Below the pieces are notes generated by a model, which saw only the letters and a list, made by a program, of their open reading frames with translations, was not told the origin of the DNA and did not search any database. From Eucommia ulmoides (Eukaryota; Streptophyta; Magnoliopsida; Garryales; Eucommiaceae), in the NCBI GenBank assembly GCA_016647705.1, contig CM028338.1:15580740-15644739 (forward strand): DNA of 64,000 bases, given 5' to 3'. The translations under genes were made by a program, and so were the position numbers. Positions 1 through 11,978 of the stretch are shown one piece after another; positions within the stretch are counted from its first letter, which is position 1; the number at the start of each line of letters is the position of its first letter.

Positions 1-1889
1 GTAAATATTGCAGCATACCAAGATATATCCTGGTTCATCGAGCTACTCTTAACTAATCTAGTCCTCCGAGCCCCACAGAGATTCGCACCCACTAATTCTC
101 AAGATCCCTTTAAAGGTAGGAACCAAACCCACACACTGATTCTTTGACAGGCTCAGAATCAACCTTTACAATATCCTTTTCCCAGGCTAAGGAATACCCT
201 CCACTTTTTACAGGCTAAAAAATAACCTAATTCTTTTTAACACTAAGGCCAAAGAATCAAAACCTCACCAATCACTCCAAATATCCTTTTACTCGGTAAG
301 AATTGAACCATTACAAATTCACTCAAAAAACACAATTCTATCCAAGGAGAATCACTACCTCAATCTCTTTACACGAAAAGACTAAAAACCAGCTACCCCT
401 AATTAAATAGCCCCAATAGTATTTAACCTGTCACACTACTCACCAATACAAATTGATAAGCAGAAAATCTCACTCTAAGCTTCTACTACCCCAGATAAAT
501 AATAACTCAATTAATATCCCAACTAGTGATAGAAAAACGTGAGATAGAAAATCTAATTTTAACAAGATATGGGTAGCATATATTTGAGCATGTAATCAGA
601 GTCAATAAATTGTTTGTAAAATATTTTACTTCAATAAAAATCAGAAACAATTTCTAAGATCAATTTCTAAAATATAAAAAAGTAATTCAATGATAGAATA
701 TAATTGGAAAGATCTCACCCGGAATCCACAGAAAGAATAATTAAAATGATGTAACTTCAAATCCGATAGCAGCAAAGATTAATCGCAATTGATTCTCAAG
801 ATCACTCTTAGAATAGCTCACAAACTCTTAGAAAGATAACTCTTAGAAAGGCTCACTCTTATGATATGATATGATTTCTCTTCCTTAATGATATAAGAAA
901 TTCGTAGGTCTATTTAAGGGAGAATGAAAATAGCCTTCTAACGGCTACTTCACATGTGTCATGACAATTAACAGCACCTATAGACTCCTTATATCATAAT
1001 GATTTTATTTTGGTTCAGTTCATTTAATAATAGTTTTGAAATCTTTCAATTAAGTCCCCCAAATATTTCTCAAACTCAATTAGATAAAACAAAAATAATT
1101 TTACGTACCAATTTGAGAAACATTAAAAATTAATGAACCAAATCAATAGGATTTATATTTAAGATGAAACATATCTTAAATATAAAAATATCCCCGAAGT
1201 CTCTCTCAAATCCTAACTAAAAACGGCTACTTTTGGATATAATCTCGGAATAAACAGTTTCCTGAAACAGCGCGTCTAGTCGACCAACCAGTCGACTGGT
1301 AGATTCAGGTTGTAGCCAAGGGTGTTCATCGGTCGACCTGTCTGTCGATTTGTAGATTCAGAGAGTTTAGCTTCTCTTGGTCGGTCGACCTACCTGTCGA
1401 CTCATAGATACAGAGACTTCATGCTGATTGGTTCGGTCGACTTACCAGTCGACTTGTGTCTTCTGGATCTATGTTTTGAACTCGTTTTTAACTTATTCTC
1501 TTTTACGTGTTCTCCCCTTTAACCATTATCTCTTCTAAATAAGCTCCACTAATCTTCTTATATTCCATTTTAGTCATTTAAAATTATTTCTTTTCAAATC
1601 ACATATTGGAGCAAATAATTTCACTTAATCAAAATACACATAAATAATAAATACTTTTTGTGTCGTGTTTGTATTCCTAATTGGGATATTAAGCGTTGAC
1701 ATTTACCTGGGTTGTTTTTCCTAATGTCTTCAAACTTTTAATTCTTCAATATCTTCAACATCATTATTTAGCATCTATTTAATTTGCATCTGCATTACTA
1801 GAACTTTAAATCACTGAAACACTCAATTAAAACATTAGTTCCACTAAAATATCAACACTTAATTGTTCATCAAAATTTTAGGATCAACA
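1..1889 (-). repeat. 3' LTR of the copia element (cut by window edge)
   Basis: It aligns along its whole length with 4919-6803 and ends with the same GGATCAACA terminus at 1881-1889. Small differences and indels show that the pair is not very recent. The missing part corresponds to 4744-4918 of the other LTR. Confidence 0.9.
1279..1453 (-). promoter_or_regulatory. GTCGAC dyad array in copia LTR
   Basis: Pairs of GTCGAC sites start at 1279/1291, 1332/1344 (second site GTCGAT), 1384/1396 and 1436/1448. Sites within a pair are always 12 bp apart and pairs repeat every 52-53 bp, about five helical turns. The position is in U3 when read on the minus strand. A role as a protein-binding array is inferred. 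Confidence 0.5.
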
Positions 1890-1905
1890 ATCTCCCCCTT
1901 TTTTA
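1890..1905 (-). other. Polypurine tract of copia element
   Basis: On the minus strand this reads as a run of A followed by GGGGGAGAT directly before the 3' LTR, the expected position and composition of a plus-strand primer. It fixes the orientation of the element. Confidence 0.75.
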
Positions 1906-2235
1906 TGATGATAATTAATTTTGATGTTTTCTTTAAAACAAAAATATAACCACACTCCCCCTGAATTCGAAGACGGGTTTTTTAACTTGTTAAGCATAGT
2001 AATGAAGATTTTATAAATATAATCAATAATGCACAAATTAAAAATACTCAATACAGCACAATTTTAAAAATATTCCCCCTTAATAAAACATCACTACTTT
2101 CTCCCCTTTTGTCATCTTCAAAAACAAAATTTTAGGGAGGGGAGGGAATACAAATAAGCATTACTCTAGGCAATCATATAATATACTTGAAAGAGTAAAC
2201 CTAAAGAATTAAATCCAGATATATACACACACACA

Positions 2236-2320
<85 letters not shown>

Positions 2321-3648
2321 CTCTTTTAAAAGCACATTGAATCAACTTATAAATTCAACTTTAAAATCAAAACTCATTTCAACAAATTAACTTTTAAGCA
2401 CAAGATATCAACACTATGTGGATCATTTTTATAGATAAATATCAAGTCTACTCAATACATCAAAATCCACACCAAAAACATCATTCTTAATCATGCAATC
2501 TCCCACTATATAAGTGTAAACAAATTAATTCATTTTAAGGAGAAAAATATCATCTTTGAAGCACTAAGACATGAAACATCTTTCAATGATAGTTTATAAA
2601 GCTATCAATATAATGCATACTTATTTCATAAAAATTTCAGCTCCATTCAACAATAATCATTAACGAGTAACTCATTCTATATATATTTAGAGATTATGCA
2701 AATTGACAAATAATTCAATGAGAAACAAGTCATGGATTGAAACAAGATATTTTGTATATTTTAAACATGACTTTTAGAGAATCTCATATAGCATGAACAT
2801 ATAATCGAAACATGATACTTGAATTTTTCTCATAGTGATGCGAGAATGAGATTATTTTACTACTTAGTTGAATGAAGATTCAACTCTAATCAATTATCTC
2901 CTCAAATCAACCTCGTTCTTATTCTTGACTCAACTTTGAGTTTTGGTATGAGTATTTGTTTCTCCTTGAGTAATCTTATAACCTGAAACTCTTTGGAGCA
3001 AGCTTGGAAGAAGATCATTAGTGAAAGTCAAGTAAACATATTTATGAATTATTCTTATCAACATGTATGATCACTAATCAATTTCAAGCAATCTTAATCT
3101 TATCAATTAACAAAGTTATCTCAAGTAACATGCTTCTTATAATCATTAACATCCAAAACCAGAAATCATATCTCAATCAATAACAATGTTATCTCTGTTC
3201 ATAAACATAAGTATTTAAAAATCAAGAGACATGAAACGTAAGAGAAAAATAGATTATCATGTATATAGCAAGATACTTGATATCCATAAATATATTCACG
3301 TGCACAAAAATATTAACTTGAAACACTTAGCACAGTTTGATATGTATTCAAATGATCATATATGGTATTAAAAAGAATTCTCATGCTTTCATACTGATAT
3401 TAACCATAAAGTCTTATCATTATCAAACGAAATCACTCAATTCACTTAATTCAATTTCTAAATCTCGTAACATGTTTTAAAATTAAATGCATGATTACTA
3501 CTTAATATAAGCACATTATAAAAACATGTAAATACACTTTAATTAAATGTGATTGTCATAATCACCATAGCATGTTTCTAAGACAACAGGAGAACACATC
3601 ATTTAAAATAGGTCTTAGAAACTATCACCAACTTACCTATTTGGCAAG
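1906..3648. other. Non-coding internal region of copia element
   Basis: AT-rich sequence between the polypurine tract and the gag remnant. No copia pol motif was found on either strand. It holds a CA/TA microsatellite. It is either the scar of a pol deletion or acquired filler. Confidence 0.6.
2223..2319. repeat. (CA)n-(TA)n compound microsatellite
   Basis: Nearly uninterrupted CA repeats run directly into TA repeats. Confidence 0.95.
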
Positions 3649-4694
3649 TCAGATACCTCCCTTTTTAATAAATTTAAATTGCGAAGGATTAGGAGTACCT
3701 CTTATATCCTTAGTGATGACCTTTCTTTCTACATTATTTGTACCACCGATTGATGTAAATACACAATTTCTTATAATCAATGGCTTTAGTACATCCTTCC
3801 TGCTTTTGGGTACCACTTGTGAGTTCTTTGTAACTTCACATCTCGACTTTGGTATATCTTTTCTCTTTATACATATCACTTGTGGATTCTTAGTGACTTC
3901 CCATCTTGATTTCAATATAATCTCTTTGGTTGTTCCTTCTGGTCCAGTCCTAACACTATGTAACTCTGCACAAGCCATTTGTGTAGCTCTTTTCGGCATC
4001 CATTTCACTTTGGATCCATTCTTGGTCATAAATTTAGGGTTCCTGAATGGACATGATACTTTAAAATGTCCAACCCTGTTGAAATAATTGCATCTCAACT
4101 TCGACTCAATTCTTTTGGCAATAAGGACAAATATTAGAGTTCTCTTATCATTGCTTAATGCTTCAGAACTACTGGAATCTATATCATCCCATGTTCTTTC
4201 ATAGGTCTCTCTTTTATCTTTAGGTTACTTTCTGATCCAACCTCATATTGTTGCCCATCTGTCTCATGGGTTATCAAATCAATGATGAGTTCATCGGTGG
4301 TTAGTTTGGTAAGATCTTTGGCCTCCTTGATTGCAATCACTTGATCAGTTCCCTCTTATATGTCTTTCAATGTATCCCATATTTCTTTCGCAAAAACACA
4401 ACCTGAAATTTGCCTGTACATATTTGCATCTAAATAACAAAGCAAAATGTTAGTAGCCTGTGAGTTAATAGATAATTTTCCTTTATCAAAAGAACTCAGT
4501 TGCTTATTTCTCTTGGCTACTCCATTTTCCATAGGAGTGTATAGACCGTCTTCAATAACCAACCATGCCTCGTAATTAGTAACCTGCAAAAAAATAATCA
4601 TTCTATTCTTCCAAACGACATAATTACTACCTGTAAACATCGGTGGATGGTGCATAGAAAGCCCCTCAGCTAGTGTGCCAATCGTGTGCGCCAT
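3649..4694 (-). pseudogene. copia gag remnant
   Basis: Gag coats the element's RNA in virus-like particles. Reading leftward from ATG at 4694, the first 112 residues carry the copia gag N-terminal pattern (FTGSNYVVWKNRM, later AKEIWDTLKDI). A TAA then interrupts at about 4356, after which the same family pattern (EGTDQ, EAKDLTKLTTDEL) continues. The last open piece (3649-4098, 149 residues) has a damaged CCHC knuckle, NYFNRVGHFKVSCPF, in which a zinc-binding cysteine is lost. The ATG lies only 36 bases from the primer site, so the leader is very short. Several stops make a full-length product impossible. Assignment to copia gag is firm; the lineage is not. Confidence 0.75.
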
Positions 4695-4729
4695 GTGATC
4701 TTTATTAGCTAGTGTGTCAAGCTAAACCA

Positions 4730-4741
4730 GCTCTCATACCA
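4730..4741 (-). other. Primer binding site, initiator-Met tRNA type
   Basis: The minus strand reads TGGTATGAGAGC, one base different from the common plant copia primer site TGGTATCAGAGC, two bases inside the 5' LTR boundary at 4744. Confidence 0.75.
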
Positions 4742-4743
4742 AT

Positions 4744-6803
4744 TGTTGGTCCAGTGGAATACCCAAGAGGAGGGTGAATTGGGTAATTAAAAAATTTATC
4801 AGAATAAAAATTCAATAAATCAAATAATTAATTTTAATCATAAATTAATTATTATCTTTATATCATAGTGGAATTAATTAATCAACTAGGTGCACACCCA
4901 AACAGCAAAAATAGAAAAGTAAATATTGCAGCACACTAAGATATATCCAGGTTCACCGAGCTACTCTTAGCTAGTCTAGTCCTCTAAGCCCCACAAAGAT
5001 TCACACCCATTAATTCTCAAGATCCCTTTAAAGGTAGGAACCAAACCCACACACCGATTCTTTTACAGGCTCATAATCAACCTCTACAATATCATTTTCC
5101 CAGGTTAAGAAATAACCTCCACTTTTTATAGGCTAAAGAATAACCTAATTCCTTTTAACACTAAGGTCAAAGAATCAAAATCTCACCAATCACTCCAAAT
5201 ATCTTTTAACCCGGTAAGAATTGAACCGTTACAAATTCACTCAAAAAACATAATTCTATCTAAGGAGAATCACTACCTCAATCTCTTTATAGGAAGAGAC
5301 TGAAAACCAGCTACCCTGATTAAATAACCCCAATAGTATTTAACCCGTCACACTACTCACCAATACAAATTGATAAGCAAAAAATCTCACTCGGAGCTTC
5401 TACTACCCTAAATAAATAATAACTCAATTAATATCCCAACTAGTGATAGAAAAACGTGAGATAGAAAATCTAATTTTAACAAGATATGGGTAGCATATAT
5501 TTGAGCACGTAATCAGATTCAATAAATTGTTTGTAAAATATTTTATTTTAATAAAAATCAGAAACAATTTCTAAGATCAATTTCTAAAATATAAACAAGT
5601 AATGCAATGATAGAATATAATTGGAAAGATCTCACCTGGAATCCACAGAAAAAATAATTAGAACGTTGTAACTTCAAATCTGGTAGCAGCAAAGATTAAT
5701 AGCAATTGATTCTCAAGATCACTCTTAGAATAACTCACAAACTCTTAGAAAGATAACTCTTAGAAAGGCTCACGCTTATGATATGATATGATTTCTCTTC
5801 CTTAATGATATAAGAAATTCGCGAGTCTATTTAAGGGAGAATGAAAACAGCCTTCTAACGGCTATTTCACATGTGTCATGACAATTAACAGCACTTATAG
5901 ACCCCTTATATCATAATGATTTTATTTTGGTTCAATTCACTTAATAATAGCTTTCAAATCTTTCAATTAAGTCTTCCAAATATTTCTCAAACTCAATTAG
6001 ATAAAATAAAAATAATTTTACGTACCAATTTGAGAAATATTAAAAATTAATTAACCAAATCAATAGGATTTATATTTTAGGTGAAACATATCTTAAATAT
6101 AAAATATCTCTGAAATCTCTCTCATATCCTAACTAAAAATGGCAACTTTTAGATATAATCTCGGAATAAACAGTTTCCTGAAACAGCACGTCTAGTTGAC
6201 TGACCAGTCGACTGATAGATTCAGGTTGTAACCAAGTGTGTTCATCGGTCGACCTGTCTGTCGACTTGTAGATTCAGAGAGTTTAGATTCTCTTGGTTGG
6301 TCGACATACCTGTCGACTCATAGATACAGAGACTTCATGTTGATTGGTCTGGTCGACTTACCAGTCGACTTGTGTCTTCTGGATCTCTGTTCTGAACTCG
6401 TTTTTAACTTATTCTCTTTTACGTTTTTGCCCATTTAATAATTTTCTCTTCTAAATAAGCTCTACTAATCTTCTTATATTCTATTTTAGTCATTTAAAAT
6501 TATTTCTTTTCAAATCATATATTGGAGCAAATAATTTCACTTAATCAAAACACACATAAATAATAAATATTTTTTGTGTTGTGTGTGTTTCTAATTGGAA
6601 TATTAAGAGTTGACATTTACCTGAATTATTTTCTCTAATTTTTTCAAACGTTTAATTCTTCATTTTCTTCAATATCATCGTTTAGCATCCATTTAATTTG
6701 CATCTTCATCACTGGAACTTTAAATTATTGAAACACTCAATTAAAACATTAGTTCCACCAAAATATCAACACTTAATTGTTCTTCAAAATTTTAGGATCA
6801 ACA
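4744..6803 (-). repeat. 5' LTR of copia element, complete
   Basis: About 2.06 kb, starting TGTTGGTCC and ending GGATCAACA on the plus strand. It matches 1-1889. The five bases after it, AAAAC (6804-6808), are the likely target duplication, but the partner lies outside the window. A TATA-like stretch in the minus direction lies near 5830. Confidence 0.9.
6195..6369 (-). promoter_or_regulatory. GTCGAC dyad array, second LTR copy
   Basis: Sites start at 6195 (GTTGAC)/6207, 6248/6260, 6300/6312 and 6352/6364. The 12-bp and 52-53-bp spacings are the same as in the other LTR although single sites have mutated, so the register is older than the LTR divergence. Confidence 0.5.
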
Positions 6804-6808
6804 AAAAC

Positions 6809-8668
6809 GGTAGACTGTCTAAGCACTTGTCAGTCAATCGACTATTCCAGATAATATTGAATGTTTTAAAAATAATATTTCACTTAATCATCCTAGGAAA
6901 CCAGTTGACCAGTTCATGTTGAATGTAGTATATCTTGTTGAAATCACACTTTAATAAAAAAAAAAAGAACTTTTAATTTTTTTCAAGGATAAAATCAAGA
7001 CACTTGGATTGGGTTTAATTGGAACCTCATTAGACTAGGTACTATTTTGAGTTGGTGCATTAATTCGAACTTCAAGTCGCAATAGCAACACACGTTAACG
7101 AGCAAGAATTAATGGAAATATTGGTTGAACAAACAACAGTATATGCATAAATTAGTTATTTATGTGATCCGAAAATAGATGATATGATGCAAATACCCAT
7201 GAGAATAATGAATAATTAAAGATTAATGATTTTATGATTCCTCAAAATTGCTATTTACATCTACAAGTTAAGAAATCAGAAAAATAAGGACAATCAAGAA
7301 GCTCAATCGTTTTGACTAATCAAATTCTAAGCAAATGATGGACCTGAAGGGATGGAAGAATCAATGCGATACATTCAATATTTCGAGAATGTAATGAGTC
7401 TTCAATAATTAAAACCCATTCACAAAGCTTTAGACTAGGGGAAATGCACAAGCCAAAGAAGTGTCATTTCTCCACCCTCATTCAATTTGCCTCTAAACTA
7501 CTGATTTTAGTTTTCCTATTAGATTTAGCCAAAACGTTTTCAAAACCTGGTGCATACAAAGTCCCATTTTCTCTCTCTCTCTCTCTCTCTTTTTTCTTCA
7601 AATGAACAATATTTAAAAATAGTTTTTAAAAAAGTGTGTCATTACACACTTTTCATTGAGATTTTTTTGGAATGTCTCACCCAGCAAAGATGTATTACCA
7701 TGCATTGTAAAAGTGTGCTCAACATTGAACTTTCACTTAGTGAAACAACAATCTCTAACCTAGAATCAGCAGTGTTCTCGCACTTGAACTATGTCTTCTT
7801 AAACAAAATAAAATATCATTGCCCATACATAATTTTCTACTTGTTGACATGATTTTTGTTAGCTAACATATTATAGCATTATAATATCCAATTTTCCTAA
7901 GTGTTTTGGAGAATTTCCTAATTCAACAAAGAGAGACAAATTTCTTTAAGGGTCATTCTATATGATCAATCCTTTTACTAACTATACACTATTTCAAAAA
8001 TTTTTCTCTTTATTACCATTATATCTTTATGTAAAATTGCATTATTGACCTTACATAATGTTTTTTATTTTTCTTCTTCCTTGCATCCCCCCAGTCACCC
8101 TGCACACCAGACTCCGCCATTGTCGAACACCGCCATCATCGTTGATCGACGCCACCATTGATAGTTTTTTTTTTTTTTGGTTATCTATCACCAGCAAGCA
8201 TTTTCCATTGTTTTCTTCCCTCCTTTATTGGATCTATAAATCCGAACTCTAGTAGATCCAAAGTTATACATATATACACACACATAAAGAAGGGGGACGG
8301 CCGGAGAGAGAGCAAAGTATAGAGAGAGAGGGGATTGTGTGTTTGTGTGAGAGAGAGAAAGGGGGGTTGAGATGTTTTATAGTTTTGAAAGGGGTTGTGA
8401 AAGTTCAACTATGATTTTTTCCTCCAGGGAGGGGGGTGTATTTAGGCCATCAACTACATGTTGCATAGTTGCAGCTGTGAAATACAGGTGGGATTGTGAA
8501 TTTTATGCCATGAACTAGCGAGGGGATAAAAGTTAAACCATGAACTTCTGGGAGTACTTTGGTTGTGAACTCATGCCAAGGGTGGTGTTGGGGACAGGAA
8601 AAGGGATTGCATCGGTCAAAATTGAGAAAACAAAAAGGCAGGGGTGGGGTAGAAAAATCTTTATTCAT
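6809..8668. other. Intergenic region, no gene seen
   Basis: AT-rich DNA with a CT microsatellite at about 7567-7594 and a GA/GT-rich stretch at about 8300-8375. Short open frames here are low-complexity and have no recognisable domain. Confidence 0.6.
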
Positions 8669-8671
8669 TAA

Positions 8672-8690
8672 GGCCCCGTTTGGTACGTGG
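8672..8690 (+). repeat. Left terminal inverted repeat of Harbinger
   Basis: GGCCCCGTTTGGTACGTGG directly follows the TAA duplication. The core CGTTTGGTACG is repeated in inverse at the right end. Confidence 0.85.
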
Positions 8691-8777
8691 GATTAAACTC
8701 GGGATTGGAATGGAGTTGGGAATGACCATTTCATTCCTACGTTTGGTAGGTGGAATGGATTTCATTCATATTCCTAA

Positions 8778-8860
8778 GGAATGGCTAATCCCACAACTCA
8801 TGGGATTAGCCATTCCTAAATAAAATCAGGTATTGGGTAATCATGGGATTACCTAATACC
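8778..8860. repeat. Left subterminal hairpins of Harbinger
   Basis: Two adjacent inverted repeats. The first has perfect 16-bp arms (8778-8793 and 8801-8816) around a 7-base loop. The second has 14-bp arms with one mismatch (8829-8842 and 8847-8860). Such sites commonly bind the transposase or the accessory Myb protein; that role is inferred. Confidence 0.75.
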
Positions 8861-10243
8861 ACAGCTCACTAATACCATAGCTCACTTATCCTGGTCGTCG
8901 TGTTCATTCTTTCATTCCTAACGGCGCGTTTCGTGAACGAGAGAGGAGAACAAGTTTGAGTGACGGCGATCGAGTAGGGAAAATTGAGCGACGGCGATCC
9001 TTTCGAGCCACGAGCAGGGAAAATCGAGCGACGGCGATCCTTCATCGATTTCACCTTCATGGACAAGCTATTGAGCTCGAGTATAGTGAACACGATCCTT
9101 CATTCATAAGCTCAATCATTTCATTCTTCAGAAATCGAAGTCGTTCAGTCTTCATCAATCGAAAGCCTCTATCGATTTCATCTCCAACGCAGGTAATTTA
9201 TGGCTATTTGGCTATTTCATTTGTTTGGATTTCATTTTCCATTTCATCACTGCTGGTTTAGGTTTGATTTATTGACATGAATAAGAGATTCATAGTAGCA
9301 TTTGAATGTTTTCCTACCAACTGTTCGATAAAATATTTGAGATGATAATAGATTTCAGTTTTCCATTGATTCCTCTGTGAGTTAATTCCTCTGTGAGTTA
9401 AATTCCTGGATGCTCACAAGCTAGATTTGTCTTGTGAATAGCAGTCAGCTTTTATATTAACCTTCGCTGACATGATGATCTACATATATATGATAAGGTG
9501 CGTTAGCTCTTATTAAGGATATGACTTCACACTGGTGAAAACCTATTAGTGTGATGTTTATGATAAGATGCGTATGAGGGTATGGGATTTTGTTGGCAGG
9601 CTAGACATGATGGGTTTCAAGTGATTGGGTAATTCATGAATTTCTGGTTTTGAGTAACATGAATAACGTCTATATGTTTATTGGAATGTTTGAAGAAATC
9701 CCTTACGTAACTGCTTCAGAAAAGGGGAAGTTAAAGAAGAACTATAAAAAATACATTTATAGGGTTACGGGGACGCCTATTTTGCTTCATATTCTTTTGA
9801 GTTCCTGTCACAAACTCTATTCTTGTTTGTCTTATACTTTGTCATTTATTCTCATCTTTAATCTCTATGAATGAAAATTTCTTGTGCATTGGTTGCTGAA
9901 AATGTCAGTTTTGGTCTTGGTCTGTGTTGATTATAATGAAGGCTGACAAGTATAAGCCTACATGAAACTTCGATTCAAGGTAGAAAGATGTCATAGATTT
10001 AGTACTTGAAGTGGTAAAACTGTATTTTTCGTGGAAGTATCGTTTTCTGTTTCTGTTTCTGTTTCTGTTGGTGGTAGTGGTGATTTGCTGTAAGAAGGTT
10101 TTAAAACCAGATAGGGGAGAAGAAATAAGCTGATTTTTTTAGTTAAATGAAAATTTTAGTTCTCTACCCTCTTATTCCCTTATCCACGAAAGGTTCTTAC
10201 CCTTTGAACTTTCAATTTTGATCATAAGTGGGTTACAAATGTT
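8861..10243 (+). other. 5' non-coding region of Harbinger
   Basis: Between the subterminal hairpins and the transposase. The stretch 8890-9200 is GC-richer and carries a small duplicated piece (GCGACGGCGATCC at 8990 and 9030), consistent with a promoter and leader. No coding domain was recognised. Confidence 0.5.
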
Positions 10244-11680
10244 TTGATACTATGGCCAACAAAATTTCAGGTCCAGTTTGTGATTTTGACAGTTATGGCT
10301 CGTCTAAGTTTAGCAAGGAAAAGGGAAATGATGAGGAGAAAAAAATTCGAGATTTTATTTGCATGGTGGATGAATATCATGTATCTAGTCAATTTTTTTT
10401 ACATTTTGATGGCCGCTGTGGTATGTTACCGTACAAGTAGAAGACCCATGGGATCTATTTCTTGTACCAGTTTCTACAAGAGGAGGGTTATAGTGTACAA
10501 GTACGCATATGAGAGGGACGAAACATGCATTGCTCAGCTTAAGATGGATAGAAAGGCTTTTTGTAAGTTGTGTGTCATGCTGGGGACAATAGGGAAGTTA
10601 CAACATACTAAGAACATGCTTATTGATGAACAAGTTGCTATGTTCTTGCACATTCTTGCACATCATGTAAAAAATCGAGTGATAGCACATCGTTTTGCAC
10701 GATCCGGTGAGACGATTAGTAGACACTTCAAGAATGTATTGATTTCGTTAATAAGATTGCATGACCACTTGCTCAAGAAGCCTGAGTCTGTACCCAAAAA
10801 TTCTACCGATGAGAAATGGAAATGGTTCAAGGTAATTAATATATTTTCTAATTCAAGTTTAGCTAAATTGATGTTATCTATAAAAAATACTTACTTTAAT
10901 ATATTTATTTTTTTAGGGTTGTGTTGGAGCCTTAGATGGAACATATATAAGGGTTAGAGTACCACTTGAAGACAAGCCTAGGTATCGATCGAGGAAAAAT
11001 GAAATCGCTACTAATGTTTTAGCAGTATGTTCCCAAGACACACGTTTTATTTATATTTTACCTGGGTGGGAAGGCTCCGCAGCAGATGGTAGAGTCCTTA
11101 GAGATGCAATTAATAGGAGGAATGGATTGATTGTGCCCCGTGGTAAGAAATTCCAAGTTCTTTAGTAATTTTAAAAATTATAAATAATATAATTAACTTA
11201 ATATTGTGATATGTTTAAGGTACATACTACCTTGTTGATGCGGGTTATATGAATGGTGAAGGGTTTCTTGCCCCTTTTAGAGGTCAAAGGTATCACTTGA
11301 ATGATTGGAGAGATGGATATCTACCCAGAACGCCGGAGGAATTATTTAATATGAGGCATGCTTCTGCTAGGAATGTGATCGAAAGATGTTTTGGACAACT
11401 TAAAAATCGTTAGGCGGTTCTACGAAGTTTGTCTTACTATTCAATCAAAATACAAAACCATATAATAATGGCTTGTTGTCACCTTCATAACTACATTTTA
11501 GATGAGATGGGAGTTAACCCAAATGAGGAACAATCAGAGGAAGAAAGCAATGTGGCGTACGAAGAACATGATGAATTAATTTCAACGATTGAATCATCTT
11601 CTGAATGGACTGAATTTAGAGAGAATTTAGTGAAGAAAATGTTTGATGAGTGGAGAGAAAATAGGCAGAATAGAAGATAA
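10244..11680 (+). pseudogene. Harbinger DDE transposase, one nonsense mutation
   Basis: The enzyme cuts and rejoins the element ends. Three exons are supported by GT-AG introns in phase: 10244-10831, 10917-11142 and 11220-11680, together 424 codons, a normal length. The N-terminal part holds the helix-turn-helix region (DEQVAMFLHILAHHVKNRVI, then RSGETISRHF). Exon 2 carries GALDGTY with the first catalytic Asp, and [14 protein letters not shown]. Exon 3 carries VDAGY with the second Asp, and ARNVIERCFG with the Glu. All three acidic residues are present. The codon after LKNR is TAG at 11411-11413 where the family has Trp (TGG), so one G-to-A change ends the protein early; the rest stays open to TAA at 11678. 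An in-frame ATG at 10292 is an alternative start. Confidence 0.9.
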
Positions 11681-11978
11681 TTCAATATATTTATTCTTGT
11701 ATTTCATAATGTCTACTGAATTGGTTATGTCTGTTTTATCTATTTTTTGAGTTAAAGTTTATTATTGTACTTCATAATAGCTGATGAAGTGTTTTTTTGG
11801 GGGGAGAATATTGTTTCATGTTCTATTCATATTTACTAGATAATTTCTGTTGTGGATGCTATTGTGTTGTAAAATTTATGTTCTTGGTCGAACAACATAA
11901 TAATTATGTTATGTTTTGTTCTAAAATTTCTACTTATTTATTAATATTGTTTCATGTTCTATTCATAAACCTGCAGGC

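Larger units (their letters stand above)
1..6803 (-). mobile_element. Non-autonomous Ty1/copia LTR retrotransposon with gag only
   Basis: Bases 1-1889 and 4919-6803 are two near-identical direct copies, so they are LTRs around a 2.85-kb internal region. The right copy starts with TG at 4744 and ends with CA at 6803. A sequence complementary to initiator-Met tRNA lies next to it on the minus strand, and a purine tract lies beside the left copy, so the element reads leftward and the right copy is the 5' LTR. The first 175 or so bases of the outer LTR lie outside the window. Only gag-like coding was found; no protease, integrase or reverse transcriptase. This resembles gag-only non-autonomous elements (TR-GAG type) or an internal deletion derivative. 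The copia lineage could not be assigned. Confidence 0.85.

Noticed and set aside
3572-4087. Plus-strand 171-residue frame in the copia element
   Set aside because: It is the antisense of the gag zinc-knuckle region, which has a recognisable family pattern.
8058-8408. Small peptides around the GA/CT-rich stretch
   Set aside because: Low complexity only; no conserved start, domain or splice sites.
10228-10440. Separate 70-residue protein overlapping the transposase start
   Set aside because: A different frame of the transposase N-terminal region with no family match; the 10244 frame continues into the conserved domain.
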